Assembly (NCBI RefSeq): GCF_001905465.1
Contig: NZ_LISX01000003.1
Span: forward strand, 205,125-269,124
Length of the DNA: 64,000 nucleotides
From: Kitasatospora sp. CB01950
Lineage (GTDB): Bacteria > Actinomycetota > Actinomycetes > Streptomycetales > Streptomycetaceae
Direction of reading: 5' to 3'
The notes under the pieces are model-generated. The model saw only the letters and a program-made list of their open reading frames with translations, was not told where the DNA came from and ran no database searches. This document shows, piece by piece, positions 52,290 through 60,849 of the stretch. How positions within the stretch are numbered: the first letter of the stretch is position 1; every line of letters begins with the position of its first letter. The position numbers were made by a program, and so were the translations under genes.

Positions 52290-52385
52290 GGTGGGGCGTT
52301 CGGCGGGGCGCTCGGCGAGGCGTTCGGCGGGGCGTCCGGCGGGGCGTCCGGTGGGGCGTCCGGCGGGGCGTCCGATGGGGGCGGG
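52290..52385 (+). repeat. 12-bp tandem repeat upstream of the response regulator gene
   Basis: About seven and a half copies of a unit close to CGGCGGGGCGTC, with single-base variants (CGGTGGGGCGTC, CGGCGAGGCGTT). It lies 60 bp before the response regulator start and occupies most of the intergenic region. Confidence 0.85.
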
Positions 52386-52444
52386 CGCGGGGTCGGGCGC
52401 GGGTATTCTGGGCGCTTCGTGTCGACGGGGGGATCGGGGCGGTC

Positions 52445-53068
52445 ATGGTGAGAGTGCTGCTGGCCGAGGACATGCACCTGGTGCGCGGTGCGCTGCGGGC
52501 GCTGCTGTCGGACGCCGGTGACATCGAGGTGGTGGCCGACACCGGTCACGGCGACCAGGTGCTCGCCGCCGCGCTCGCCCACCGGCCGGACGTCGCGGTG
52601 CTGGACGTCGACATGCCGGGGACGGACGGGCTGACCAACGCGGGCGTGCTGCGCGAACGGGTGCCCGGGTGCGGGGTGTTGATCCTGACGGCGCATCGGC
52701 GGCCCGAGGTGCTGCGGGCGGCGCTGGCCGCCGGGGCGACGGGGTTCATGCCGAAGGACGCGCCGCCCGAGCGCCTCGCCGAGGCGATCCGCACGGTCGC
52801 GGCGGGCGGCACCGCGATCGACCCCGAGCTCGCCGCCCGCGCCCTGACCGCCCCCGCCAGCCCCCTCACCGAACGCGAGGCCCAGGCCCTCGCGCTGGCC
52901 GCCGACGGCTGCGAGCCCCGCGAGATCGCCAAACGCCTCCACCTGTCGCCCGGCACCGTCCGCAACTACCTGGCCGCCGCCCAGGTCAAACTCGACGCCC
53001 GCACCCGCCTCGACGCCGTCCGCATCGCCCGCGAGTCCGGCTGGCTCCCCCCGGCGGCCGCCCGCTAG
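52445..53068 (+). CDS. orphan NarL/DesR-type response regulator
   Basis: A 207-residue regulator. The receiver begins VRVLLAEDMHLVRGALRALL; the phosphoacceptor is Asp54 (VAVLDVDMPG). The HTH LuxR domain begins SPLTEREAQALALAADG and ends TVRNYLAAAQVKL. No kinase gene is adjacent; the nearest, 2.6 kb away, is the duplicated-module kinase at 55620-57290. Receiver text of this type is usual for partners of such DesK-like kinases, so they may be a separated pair. Confidence 0.92.
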   Translation: MVRVLLAEDMHLVRGALRALLSDAGDIEVVADTGHGDQVLAAALAHRPDVAVLDVDMPGTDGLTNAGVLRERVPGCGVLILTAHRRPEVLRAALAAGATGFMPKDAPPERLAEAIRTVAAGGTAIDPELAARALTAPASPLTEREAQALALAADGCEPREIAKRLHLSPGTVRNYLAAAQVKLDARTRLDAVRIARESGWLPPAAAR

Positions 53069-53104
53069 CGGCGCCGTCGCGCCAGGTCCTGTCCTGGCGG
53101 GCGG

Positions 53105-53845
53105 TCAACTGCCGTTCGGGGGTGGGGTGTTGCGCAGCACGCGGAGGTTTCGGCAGTGCCAGGAGATGCGGCGGATGTCGGGGCGGGGGCGGAGGTGGCC
53201 CCACTGGCCGGCGGAGACCGAGAGGTTGACGATGATCCAGGCGCGCCAGGCGGCGCCGACGCCGCGGGCGTCGGAGTGGACTGCGCGGCCGTCGATCGAC
53301 CAGTCCACGGAGCCGGCGCCGAAGCGGCAGGTGAGGGTGAACCAGGTGTCCGGGGTGACCAGATTGTCCAGGTAGGCGGGGTTGCCGGGGTTGACGTGGT
53401 TGCTGAGCTCCAGCATCTGCGGGTGGTCGGGGTGGTACTCGAAGAGGTCCACCTCGCCGTGGCCGCGCTGCGGGCGGCCGGGGGCGACGTCCCGCCCCCA
53501 GGTCCAGATCGCCGGCCAGGCGCCCTGGGTGGCCGACAGCAGGCACTGAGCCTCCAGCACGTCCTCCGGGAGGAGTTCGAAGTTGCCCCGGGTGTTCTCC
53601 GTGGTCACCAGCGGCGTGCGCCAGCTGAACGGGTTCTCCCGGACCGCGGCGAACTCGTCGCCGTCCGGCCCGAAGCCCGGCACCAGGTGGTCGAGCTTGT
53701 TGTCGCCGCTGTTGCGCCCGTCGGGCGGGTACGCGGAGGAGGCGCCGGCCGCCCACTGGGAGCTGTCGGAGAACGGTGCGTCGAAGACGACGGCGGGGCC
53801 GGCCGGGTCGGTGGGGCTGCCGTTCGGGGGGATCACTGCGGTCAC
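53105..53845 (-). CDS. GH16-type beta-glucanase-like protein without signal peptide
   Basis: A 246-residue concanavalin-type beta-sandwich. The GH16 active-site motif E-x-D-x-x-E is present in GHGEVDLFEYHPD, with nucleophile and acid/base Glu flanking the Asp. Other segments are WPAIWTWGRDVAP, WFTLTCRFGAGSVDWSIDGR and AWIIVNLSVS. The GTG start has GGGAGAG seven bases upstream; an ATG 11 codons earlier is possible. Neither start gives a signal peptide, unlike most GH16 enzymes. Substrate unknown. Confidence 0.85.
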   Translation of the reverse strand: MTAVIPPNGSPTDPAGPAVVFDAPFSDSSQWAAGASSAYPPDGRNSGDNKLDHLVPGFGPDGDEFAAVRENPFSWRTPLVTTENTRGNFELLPEDVLEAQCLLSATQGAWPAIWTWGRDVAPGRPQRGHGEVDLFEYHPDHPQMLELSNHVNPGNPAYLDNLVTPDTWFTLTCRFGAGSVDWSIDGRAVHSDARGVGAAWRAWIIVNLSVSAGQWGHLRPRPDIRRISWHCRNLRVLRNTPPPNGS

Positions 53846-54008
53846 CGGACACTCTCCCGGGTCGTGCGATTGGTTCATCCGGGGGCATTCCCGGCAAAAC
53901 CGTTCGCCGACCGCCCGATCCACCGGCGCGTTGAGGTGCGAGCTCCGGCGTGGGGGCGTGCGAGGGCGCGCGGCCGGACCGGCGGGCCGGGTGTGGCAGG
54001 CTGGCGCG

Positions 54009-54695
54009 ATGAAGACGATCGGCCTGCTCGGCGGCATGAGTTGGGAATCCACGGCGGAGTACTACCGGCTGCTCAACGAGCTCACCCGGGAGCGGCTCGG
54101 CGGGCTGCACTCCGCCAAGTGCGTGCTGTACTCGGTGGACTTCGCGGAGATCGAACAGCTCCAGGCCGCCGGCCGGTGGCAGGAGGCGGGCGAACTGCTC
54201 GCGGCCGCCGCCCGGTCCGTCGAGGCGGCCGGCGCGGACCTGCTGCTGATCTGCACCAACACCATGCACAAGGTGGCCGACCAGGTCGCCGCCGCGATCG
54301 GCATCCCGCTGCTGCACCTGGCCGACGCGACGGCGGAAGCCGTGCTGGCGGCGGGAGTCGAGCGGGTCGGGCTGCTCGGCACCGCGTTCACCATGGAGCA
54401 GGACTTCTACCGCGAGCGCCTCGCCGGGCACGGCCTGGAGGTGATCGTCCCCGACGCGGCCGGGCGGGAGCTGGTGCACCGGGTGATCTACCAGGAGCTG
54501 TGCCTCGGCGTGGTCCGCGAGGAGTCCCGCGCCGCGTACCGGGGCGTGATCGCGGAGCTGGTGGCGGCGGGCGCGCAGGGCGTGATCCTCGGCTGCACCG
54601 AGATCGAACTGCTGGTCGGCGCCGAGGACAGCCCGGTGCCGGTCTTCCCCACCACCCGCATCCACGCCTCGGCGGCGGTCGCGGCCGCGCTGTGA
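54009..54695 (+). CDS. aspartate/glutamate racemase family protein
   Basis: A 228-residue cofactor-independent racemase. The start MKTIGLLGGMSWESTAEYYR and the two catalytic Cys regions (LLLICTNTMHKVAD; VILGCTEIELLV) are the family hallmarks. It interconverts L- and D-Asp or related amino acids; the substrate is not decided. The stop is one base from the stop of the convergent DinB-type gene. Confidence 0.92.
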   Translation: MKTIGLLGGMSWESTAEYYRLLNELTRERLGGLHSAKCVLYSVDFAEIEQLQAAGRWQEAGELLAAAARSVEAAGADLLLICTNTMHKVADQVAAAIGIPLLHLADATAEAVLAAGVERVGLLGTAFTMEQDFYRERLAGHGLEVIVPDAAGRELVHRVIYQELCLGVVREESRAAYRGVIAELVAAGAQGVILGCTEIELLVGAEDSPVPVFPTTRIHASAAVAAAL

Positions 54696-54696
54696 C

Positions 54697-55461
54697 TCAG
54701 TCCCAGTCCTGGAGCTGCTGGATCAGGTCGGCGTCGCCCTCCATCCGCAGCGAGCCGACCGGGATGCGCATGTACATGAGCAGGGCCATCTCGCTCGCCG
54801 TGCCGTAGATGGCGGCGGTGGGCCTGCTCCCGGCCGCCTCCGCCGCGGTGAGGCGGGTGAAGCGGGAACCGGCGGCGTCCACCGTCTGGCGCCAGGAGCC
54901 GGCCTCGGCTGCGTGGTAGTCCATGGTGGAGGGCTCGTTCGGCCACGGGTTCGTGCCGGTGCAGACGGTGGAGAGGAACTCGTCGATGGCGTCGACCGCC
55001 TCGGTCGTCGGCAGCTCCTGCGGGGCACCGGAGGCCAGCTGGGCGTCGTAGGTGTGGATCAGCGACTCCGGGACGCGGCGGCGGGCCACGGCAGCCACCG
55101 TGTGCGACGAGGCCAGCGGCTCCCACCAGGCCCAGCAGCCCCGGTCCGGGCCGGCCTCGCGCAGAGCACTGAGAAGCTGCTCCGTCGAGTCGGCCAGCCA
55201 GGCTATGAGCGCCTCGCGCTCCCCGGGCGCCGCCAGCCCGTCCTTGCTCGGCCGCTCGTCGCCCGGCGCGGTGTTCAGCACGATGTAGGCCCAGAAGCGG
55301 TCCCCCTCACTGAGGTGGTTCGCCAGGTCGTACAGCGTCCAGCCCGGGCAGGACGGGACGTCGGCGTCGAGGCTGGGGGCCGCGGCGACGGCGGCGCGGA
55401 ACGCGGCGGACCGCTCGTCGATAATCCGCAGCAGGGTGGGGAATTGGAGATGCTCAGTCAC
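54697..55461 (-). CDS. maleylpyruvate isomerase-type (DinB-like) protein, copy 2
   Basis: A 254-residue protein closely similar to the one at 12282-13079 along its whole length: FPTLLRIIDERSAAFRAAVA, VPSCPGWTLYDLANHLSEGD and LLSALREAGPDRGCWAWWEP, then IYGTASEMALLMYMRIPVG. The metal His is kept (LANHLSEG). The middle region keeps SLIHTYDAQL as the second His block. Function unknown, as for copy 1. Confidence 0.85.
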   Translation of the reverse strand: MTEHLQFPTLLRIIDERSAAFRAAVAAAPSLDADVPSCPGWTLYDLANHLSEGDRFWAYIVLNTAPGDERPSKDGLAAPGEREALIAWLADSTEQLLSALREAGPDRGCWAWWEPLASSHTVAAVARRRVPESLIHTYDAQLASGAPQELPTTEAVDAIDEFLSTVCTGTNPWPNEPSTMDYHAAEAGSWRQTVDAAGSRFTRLTAAEAAGSRPTAAIYGTASEMALLMYMRIPVGSLRMEGDADLIQQLQDWD

Positions 55462-55518
55462 GCAGACCTTGTATCACCCGGATCGGGGCGCTCGCACTCG
55501 ATTAAGAAGGCACCTCAT

Positions 55519-55619
55519 GTGGTGAGTCTTCGGGTGCGGATGAGGGGTGCGGCGATGTCGGCGAAGTGGTCGGCCTTGCGCCCGTAGCGGTGCCGTCGCA
55601 GCCCGAAGGAGCCGACTTC
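55519..55619 (-). other. short relic frame, possible transposase C-terminus
   Basis: Directly after the kinase stop and in the same frame, 33 codons read GSFGLRRHRYGRKADHFADI, then IAAPLIRTRR and a stop. The Arg-Tyr-x-Arg-Lys-Ala-Asp pattern recalls the end of IS5-type transposases, but no inverted repeats or other part of an element is seen. Weak evidence. Confidence 0.25.
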
Positions 55620-57290
55620 TCAGCGATCCAGGGCGACGGCCAGCGTCCAGTGGTCGGGGCCGGCCGGGCCGCTGGCGAGGGCGGCGCCGTGGGCGGCGGC
55701 GCGGGCGGTCAGGTTGGGGGTGCCGTCGCCCGGGCGGTGCGGGCCGGGGCGGGGGCGGTCGTTGGTGAGGCGCAGGCCGCCCGGGTGGAGGGCGAGCGCG
55801 CAGTGGGTGGCCCGGCTGTGCCGCAGCAGGTTGGTGACGCCCTCGCGGAGCACCGCCGCGAGCAGCGGGCGGGCGGCGGCAGGGGTGCTCTCCGGGGCGC
55901 CGGTGAGCCGCAGCTCGATCCCGGCAGCGGCCAACAGGGCTCGGGCGGAGGCGAGTTCGCGGTCTAGGTCGAGTTCGGTGTGGTCGGCGGGGATCGCGCG
56001 CAGCTCGGCCAGGGTGCGCTCGGCGAGTGCGGCGGCGCGCGGCAGGTGGCCGGCGGCAGGCTCGCGCAGGGCGAGTTCGGCGGTGACGGCGACGGCGGTC
56101 AGGCCCGAGCCGAGCAGGTCGTGGACGTCGCGGGCGATCCGCCGCCGCTCCCGGGCGACGGCCAGTTCGGCCAGCGCCCGGCGGGCCTCGCGGACCCGGT
56201 GCACCAGCGTGGTGAGCAGCGTCAGGCCGTAGTAGACCAGTGCGATGGTGACCACGTCCACGGCCGCCGTCCCGTCGACCGTGCCGGCCGCGAACACCGC
56301 CGCGCCGAACGCGGGCCAGCCGGCGGCGGGCGGCAGCAGCACCAGCGCGGACGCGGCGGCGAAGGCCAGCAGCTGCGGGTGCGGGCCGTCCGGACCGAAC
56401 AGCACCGCGGCCGCGAGGGCGCACTGCAGCGCCCACGTCCAGCCGTACCCGGGCGGGCGCACCCCCGGCGGGCGGGGCAGCGAGTGGTGCACCTGGAGGC
56501 CGGTGACGATCGTCAACGCGGCCAGGCAGAGCGCGAGTTGACCGCCCGGGAGGGCGAGGTCGAGGAGGAGGGCGACGCCGGCCGCCAGGTAGCCGAGATG
56601 GACGGCGATCAGGACGGGCAGCACCGGCGCGGGCATCGGGCCGTCCGGCGCGGGGGCCGTCGGCGGTGGTTCGGGTGTCGCGCGGACCCGGGCGGCGGCC
56701 CGGCGGGCGGTGGCCGCGGCGGCGGCGGCGTCACCGTCGGCGGCCAGCCGCAGCACCGCCGCCAGCGGGACGCCGATCGCGGTGTGCAGTTCGCGGGCCG
56801 CGCGCTGCCGCTCCCGGGAGACCTGTGCGGCCGCCAACCGGTCGCGGGCGGCGTGGAGTTCGGCGTACAGGTGGAACAGCCGGGTCAGCGCGTACACCGT
56901 CAGGCCCTGGGCGAGGGCGTTGCTCGCGCCGTTCGCCGCCCGGTAGCCGCCGTCCCCGGCGAGCGCCGCCGCGCCCGCCACGATCAGTGCGAACAGCACC
57001 CAGCGCACCGGCCGGCGCACCAGCAGCAGCACCGAGGCGGCCGCGAAGCCGGGCACGCCCGACCAGGGCGCGAGCAGCAGCTGGGCGGCCAGCGTCCACG
57101 CGCCGCGCAGCCGGGTCGTCCACGGCAGGCAGTGCACCGCCTGCACGGCCAGCGCCACCAGCGCGGCGGGCGCGGGCCACCACCCGCCGTAGGCCGGCGC
57201 GGCCATCCCGAACATCGCGCCCAGCAGCACCAACGACAGCACCACCGGGCCCGGAAGGCCCTCGTCCTCGTCCTTCGTTCCCCCGAACAC
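55620..57290 (-). CDS. DesK-type sensor histidine kinase with duplicated membrane/DHp module
   Basis: A 556-residue kinase. Layout: membrane helices (~15-140), a first DHp-like helix (SRERQRAARELHTAIG, His169) with no ATPase behind it, a second membrane set (~222-365), a second DHp helix (ARERRRIARDVHDLLG, His390) and a HATPase (REGVTNLLRHSRA N-box; the G1 box is weak, NDRPRPG). The two DHp segments align closely, so the N-terminal half looks like a duplicated, ATPase-less copy. The GTG start is inferred. Likely partner: the orphan response regulator 2.6 kb away. Confidence 0.85.
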   Translation of the reverse strand: MFGGTKDEDEGLPGPVVLSLVLLGAMFGMAAPAYGGWWPAPAALVALAVQAVHCLPWTTRLRGAWTLAAQLLLAPWSGVPGFAAASVLLLVRRPVRWVLFALIVAGAAALAGDGGYRAANGASNALAQGLTVYALTRLFHLYAELHAARDRLAAAQVSRERQRAARELHTAIGVPLAAVLRLAADGDAAAAAATARRAAARVRATPEPPPTAPAPDGPMPAPVLPVLIAVHLGYLAAGVALLLDLALPGGQLALCLAALTIVTGLQVHHSLPRPPGVRPPGYGWTWALQCALAAAVLFGPDGPHPQLLAFAAASALVLLPPAAGWPAFGAAVFAAGTVDGTAAVDVVTIALVYYGLTLLTTLVHRVREARRALAELAVARERRRIARDVHDLLGSGLTAVAVTAELALREPAAGHLPRAAALAERTLAELRAIPADHTELDLDRELASARALLAAAGIELRLTGAPESTPAAARPLLAAVLREGVTNLLRHSRATHCALALHPGGLRLTNDRPRPGPHRPGDGTPNLTARAAAHGAALASGPAGPDHWTLAVALDR

Positions 57291-57328
57291 CCCGCCATTG
57301 TGCCCGAGTTGATCATGCCGTCGGCACC

Positions 57329-57378
57329 CCGCCACCCCGGCACCCCGGCACCCCGGCACCCCGGCACCCCGGCCGGCC
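57329..57378 (+). repeat. 10-bp tandem repeat (CACCCCGGCA), about five copies
   Basis: Lies in the divergent region between the kinase gene and the Cys-rich small protein gene. No dyad or promoter element is evident within it. Confidence 0.85.
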
Positions 57379-57455
57379 GGTGGACCGCGCGGGCGCGCGC
57401 CGGTGCGGCAACGGCGGGAGGGTGGAGAGGAGCCACGGAGTCCGAGGAGGTCGCC

Positions 57456-57761
57456 ATGACTGGGCATGCCCGTTGCGGGCCGGAAGGGGACCCGGAGTTC
57501 TTCAAGGATCTGGACGCGGTGTTCGCGAAGCACCCGGACGCCGCGCGACGGTACTCGGTGCGGTGCCTGGCGCTGGAGACCGACCTGTTGAAGGTGGACT
57601 TCGCCAAGCAGGTCGGGGTGTCGCGCATCGAGGCGGGCCGGATCGTGACCGAGTTCCGCAACCGCGACGAGTTCGGGAACGACGGCGAGGACGAACCCCT
57701 CTGCTGCGAGTTCGCCGGCGAGGCGCCGCACGAGTTCTGCGTCAGGTACTGCGAGCTCTGA
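57456..57761 (+). CDS. Cys-rich small protein, 101 residues
   Basis: I do not recognise a named family. It starts MTGHARCGPEGDPEFFKDLD, has a central helix-turn-helix-looking segment (LKVDFAKQVGVSRIEAGRIV) and ends with Cys in PLCCEFAG and FCVRYCEL (six Cys in all). The HTH-like middle and clustered Cys could mean a metal- or redox-responsive regulator. GAGGAGG lies five bases before the ATG, an excellent ribosome site. Confidence 0.75.
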   Translation: MTGHARCGPEGDPEFFKDLDAVFAKHPDAARRYSVRCLALETDLLKVDFAKQVGVSRIEAGRIVTEFRNRDEFGNDGEDEPLCCEFAGEAPHEFCVRYCEL

Positions 57762-57782
57762 CCGCCCGGGGGCCCGCACTCG

Positions 57783-57825
57783 GGGGTTCCGCACCTGGGT
57801 TCCGCACCTGGGTTCCGCACCCGGG
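57783..57825 (+). repeat. 14-bp tandem repeat (GTTCCGCACCTGGG), about three copies
   Basis: Follows the Cys-rich gene and precedes the serine hydrolase gene. The last copy is degenerate. Confidence 0.8.
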
Positions 57826-57899
57826 GGACGTGCAGAATGCATGCCGACGGATGCGCCTGGCACTGCCCCGACCGCCCTGCCCGGAGCCATCGTTGACGC

Positions 57900-59789
57900 A
57901 TGATCAAGCGCCGCACCGCCGCCGTCCTCGCCCTCGCCGTCACCGCCCTGCTGCCCGCCGCCGCGCCCGCCCACGCCGCCGTCCCGGCCCCGCTGGGGGA
58001 GCTGATCGACCGGACGGTGACGGCGCAGCTGGGCCGCGACCGGATACCGGGCGCCGCCGTGGCCGTGGTCGGCGCCGACGGGAGCGTGCTCACCCGGGGC
58101 TACGGCGTCGCCGACACCGCCGCCCGGACGCCCGTCGACCCCGAACGCACCGAGTTCTACCTCGGCTCGCTGGCCAAGCTGTTCACCGCGCAGGCCGCCG
58201 CCCAACTGATCACCGACGGGAAGCTCGACCCCGCCGCCGACGTCAACCGGTACCTGCCGCCAGCCAACCGCATCCCCGACACCTACCCCGGCCACCCCGT
58301 CACCACCGGCCACCTGCTCACCCACACGGCCGGCTTCGACAGTGACCTGGTCGGCGTCAACTCCGCCACACCCCAAGGCCTTTCGAGCCTGGAGGACAGC
58401 CTCGCCGAGCACCGCCCGGCCCGGGTCCGGCCGCCCGGAACCGTCGTCGCCTACGACAACTACGGCGCCGCCCTCGCCGGCTTGGTCGTCGAACGCGTCA
58501 GCGGCCGCCCGTTCGCCGAACAGCTCCGCGCGGCCGTCCTCGGCCCGCTCGGCATGACCCGCACCTCCTTCGCCCAACCGCACCCCGACGGCCTGCCACC
58601 CGCCCGCGGCTACCGGCCCGACGGCACGGACGGCTGGGTCGAGGAACACGGCCAGTACGGACCTTGGACGCCCAGCGGCCCCGGCGGCGTCACCACCGCC
58701 GCCGACATGGCCCGCTGGATGCGCGCCCAACTCGCCCCCGACGCCGCCGCCCGCCTGATGCAGACCACCCACTACCGGCAGCACCCCGACCTGCCCGGCG
58801 TCGGATACGCCTGGGAAGGCTGGACGCGCGACGGGTTCACCGGCTGGTTCAAGGACGGCGACCTGCCCGGCTTCCACGGCAACCTGCTGATCCTGCCCGA
58901 ACAGGGCATCGGCATCTACGTCGTCTACAACGGCGACGGCATCGACGGCAGCGCCAACTGGGACGGCAAGGAGCTGATCCGCGCCGTCGTCGACGCCCTC
59001 CCCGGCGCCCGGCCGCCCGCCGCCGGCGGCAGCAGCGGCAGCCCCGCCGACGCCGACCGCGTCGCCGGGACGTACCGGGCCGCCCGGGTCAGCCGCGACA
59101 GCCTGATGCGCACCGAGGAACTCTTCGGCTCCGTCACCGTCACCGCCGAAGGCAACGGACTGCGCACCGACGGCCTCGCACTCGACCCCCGGCACCCCGA
59201 ACAGCACTGGCTGCCGCTCGGCGGCGAGCGCTACCGCGAACGCGACGGACAGGCCGAAATCGCCTTCCACGACGGCGTGTTGAGCGTCTCCGACAACCCG
59301 TCCACCGCGTTCGAGGCACTGACCTGGCGCGAGCGGCCCGGCCCGCGCCTGGCCGTCCTGTTCGCCGCCCTGACGGTCCTGCTCGGCGCGGCCGTCGCCG
59401 TCCCCGCCACCGCACTCGCCCGGCGACTGCGCCGACGCCCCGCCCACCCGCGACCCGCACAGGCCGCCCGGGCCGCCGCCGCCCTCGCCGGCGTGCTCGC
59501 CGCCGGATTCCTCGCCGCGCTGCTCGCCCTGGTCTCCGACGGCAACGCCATGATGGAAGCCGTCCCGCTCGGCACCCCGCTCGCCCTCGCCCCCACCTGG
59601 TGGGGCGCGCCCTTCCCGCTCGCCGCCCTCGCCGTCACCGCCGGCGCCGCCGCCGGCTGGCTGCGCCACTGGTGGCGACTGCCCGGCCGCCTCGCGATGA
59701 CCCTGACCGCCCTGGCCTGCTGCGCGTTCACGGCGTTCCTCGCCCACTACCACCTGATCGCCGGGCCGCTCGGCGCTCTGCTGGGCTGA
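57900..59789 (+). CDS. membrane-anchored serine hydrolase (class C beta-lactamase/DD-peptidase fold)
   Basis: A 629-residue protein with a signal peptide (residues ~1-27), the SxxK motif Ser90-Lys93 (YLGSLAKLF), a tyrosine motif VAYDNYGAAL and a third box FHGNLLILP. A second soluble domain follows (~390-470, like the lipocalin-type tail of such enzymes), then about four C-terminal membrane helices with an Arg-rich loop (RRLRRRPAHPRP). It acts outside the membrane on an unknown ester or peptide. The GGAG site is about 13 bases upstream. Confidence 0.9.
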   Translation: MIKRRTAAVLALAVTALLPAAAPAHAAVPAPLGELIDRTVTAQLGRDRIPGAAVAVVGADGSVLTRGYGVADTAARTPVDPERTEFYLGSLAKLFTAQAAAQLITDGKLDPAADVNRYLPPANRIPDTYPGHPVTTGHLLTHTAGFDSDLVGVNSATPQGLSSLEDSLAEHRPARVRPPGTVVAYDNYGAALAGLVVERVSGRPFAEQLRAAVLGPLGMTRTSFAQPHPDGLPPARGYRPDGTDGWVEEHGQYGPWTPSGPGGVTTAADMARWMRAQLAPDAAARLMQTTHYRQHPDLPGVGYAWEGWTRDGFTGWFKDGDLPGFHGNLLILPEQGIGIYVVYNGDGIDGSANWDGKELIRAVVDALPGARPPAAGGSSGSPADADRVAGTYRAARVSRDSLMRTEELFGSVTVTAEGNGLRTDGLALDPRHPEQHWLPLGGERYRERDGQAEIAFHDGVLSVSDNPSTAFEALTWRERPGPRLAVLFAALTVLLGAAVAVPATALARRLRRRPAHPRPAQAARAAAALAGVLAAGFLAALLALVSDGNAMMEAVPLGTPLALAPTWWGAPFPLAALAVTAGAAAGWLRHWWRLPGRLAMTLTALACCAFTAFLAHYHLIAGPLGALLG

Positions 59790-59985
59790 CGCGACCCTGC
59801 TGGGCCGGCGCGGGCGGGCGCTCGGGCAGGGGCTTCGGCCGGGGCGTTCGGCGCTCTGGTGGGGGTGACGCGGCCGGGGCCGGCTCAGGCCAGGTGGAGA
59901 GGCAGAACGGCTGGCGCCCGACGAGGTGCGCCACGCCCTGCTGCGGCGTACCCGCGAACTCCTGGACGGCAACGCCGGCTGACCG

Positions 59986-60849
59986 TCAGCGCTGGAGAGT
60001 GCCGGCCAGCAGGTCGACGGCGGCGGCGGACGGGGAGCCCGGCTCGGGGATGTACAGCAGGATGCGGTGGTCGCTGCTGTCCGAGGGGCGCAGGTTCTCC
60101 AGGCCCAGGTCGAGCTCGCCCACCAGCGGGTGGTGGAAGGACTTGGTGCCGGCCGTGCACTCGCGCACCGGGTGGCGGGCCCACAGCGAGGCGAACTCCG
60201 GGCTGTGGATGGCCAGATGACCCACCAGCTCGGCCAGCTGGCGGTCCTCCGGGTACCGCCCGACCGTCAGCCGGAGAGCCGCCACGGCGACCTTCGTCTC
60301 GGCCTCCCAGTGCGTGAACAGCTCCCGGGTGTGCGGGTCGAGGAACAGCAGCCTGGCCAGATTGGGACGCTCGGCCGGGAGGTCCGGCGCGGACGGGTCG
60401 AGGTGCCCGGCCAGCAGGGCGTGCCCCAGCGGGTTCCACGCCAGGAAGTCGTAGCGGTGGTTCAGGACCACGGCCGGGATGCGGTCCATCGCCGCGATCA
60501 GGTGCCGCGTCGACGCCCGGACCTGTTCCGGCCTGGGCGCCGAACTCCGGCCCGCCGACGCCCGGTCGGGACGGGCCAGGGCGCGCAGGTGGGCGTGCTC
60601 GTCACCGTCCAGACGTAGCGCGCGGGCCACCGCGTTCAGTACCCCGTCCGAGGCGTTGACGCTCTGGCCCTGCTCCAGCCGCGTGTAGTACGCGACGCTC
60701 ACCCCGGCGAGCAGCGCCAACTCCTCGCGGCGCAGCCCCGGCACCCGGCGGCGGGTTTCCGTCGCGTTCAGACCTACGTCCTGCGGCTGCAGCAACGCCC
60801 GTCGGCTGCGCAGGAACTCACCGAGATCCGCCGAAGTGTCCATACGCAT
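59986..60849 (-). CDS. XRE-family regulator with MmyB-like ligand domain
   Basis: A 287-residue regulator. The N-terminal XRE domain (LGEFLRSRRALLQPQDVGLN, RREELALLAGVSVAYYTRLE) is followed by an MmyB-like ligand-binding domain (PAVVLNHRYDFLAWNPLGHA; SFHHPLVGELDLGLENLRPS), which in relatives binds fatty-acid-like ligands. GAGG lies eight bases before the ATG used here; an ATG two codons later is an alternative. These regulators often control a neighbouring oxidoreductase, but none is next to it here. Confidence 0.92.
   Translation of the reverse strand: MRMDTSADLGEFLRSRRALLQPQDVGLNATETRRRVPGLRREELALLAGVSVAYYTRLEQGQSVNASDGVLNAVARALRLDGDEHAHLRALARPDRASAGRSSAPRPEQVRASTRHLIAAMDRIPAVVLNHRYDFLAWNPLGHALLAGHLDPSAPDLPAERPNLARLLFLDPHTRELFTHWEAETKVAVAALRLTVGRYPEDRQLAELVGHLAIHSPEFASLWARHPVRECTAGTKSFHHPLVGELDLGLENLRPSDSSDHRILLYIPEPGSPSAAAVDLLAGTLQR

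Noticed and set aside
50392..57378. Short tandem repeats (9, 10 and 12 bp units) considered as CRISPR or attachment sites
   Set aside because: Units are directly abutting with no spacers, and there are no cas genes, integrases or tRNA genes nearby.
59900..59983. A possible gene remnant ending ERLAPDEVRHALLRRTRELL
   Set aside because: Only about 30 codons; it looks like a regulator C-terminus but no family can be assigned and there is no start.
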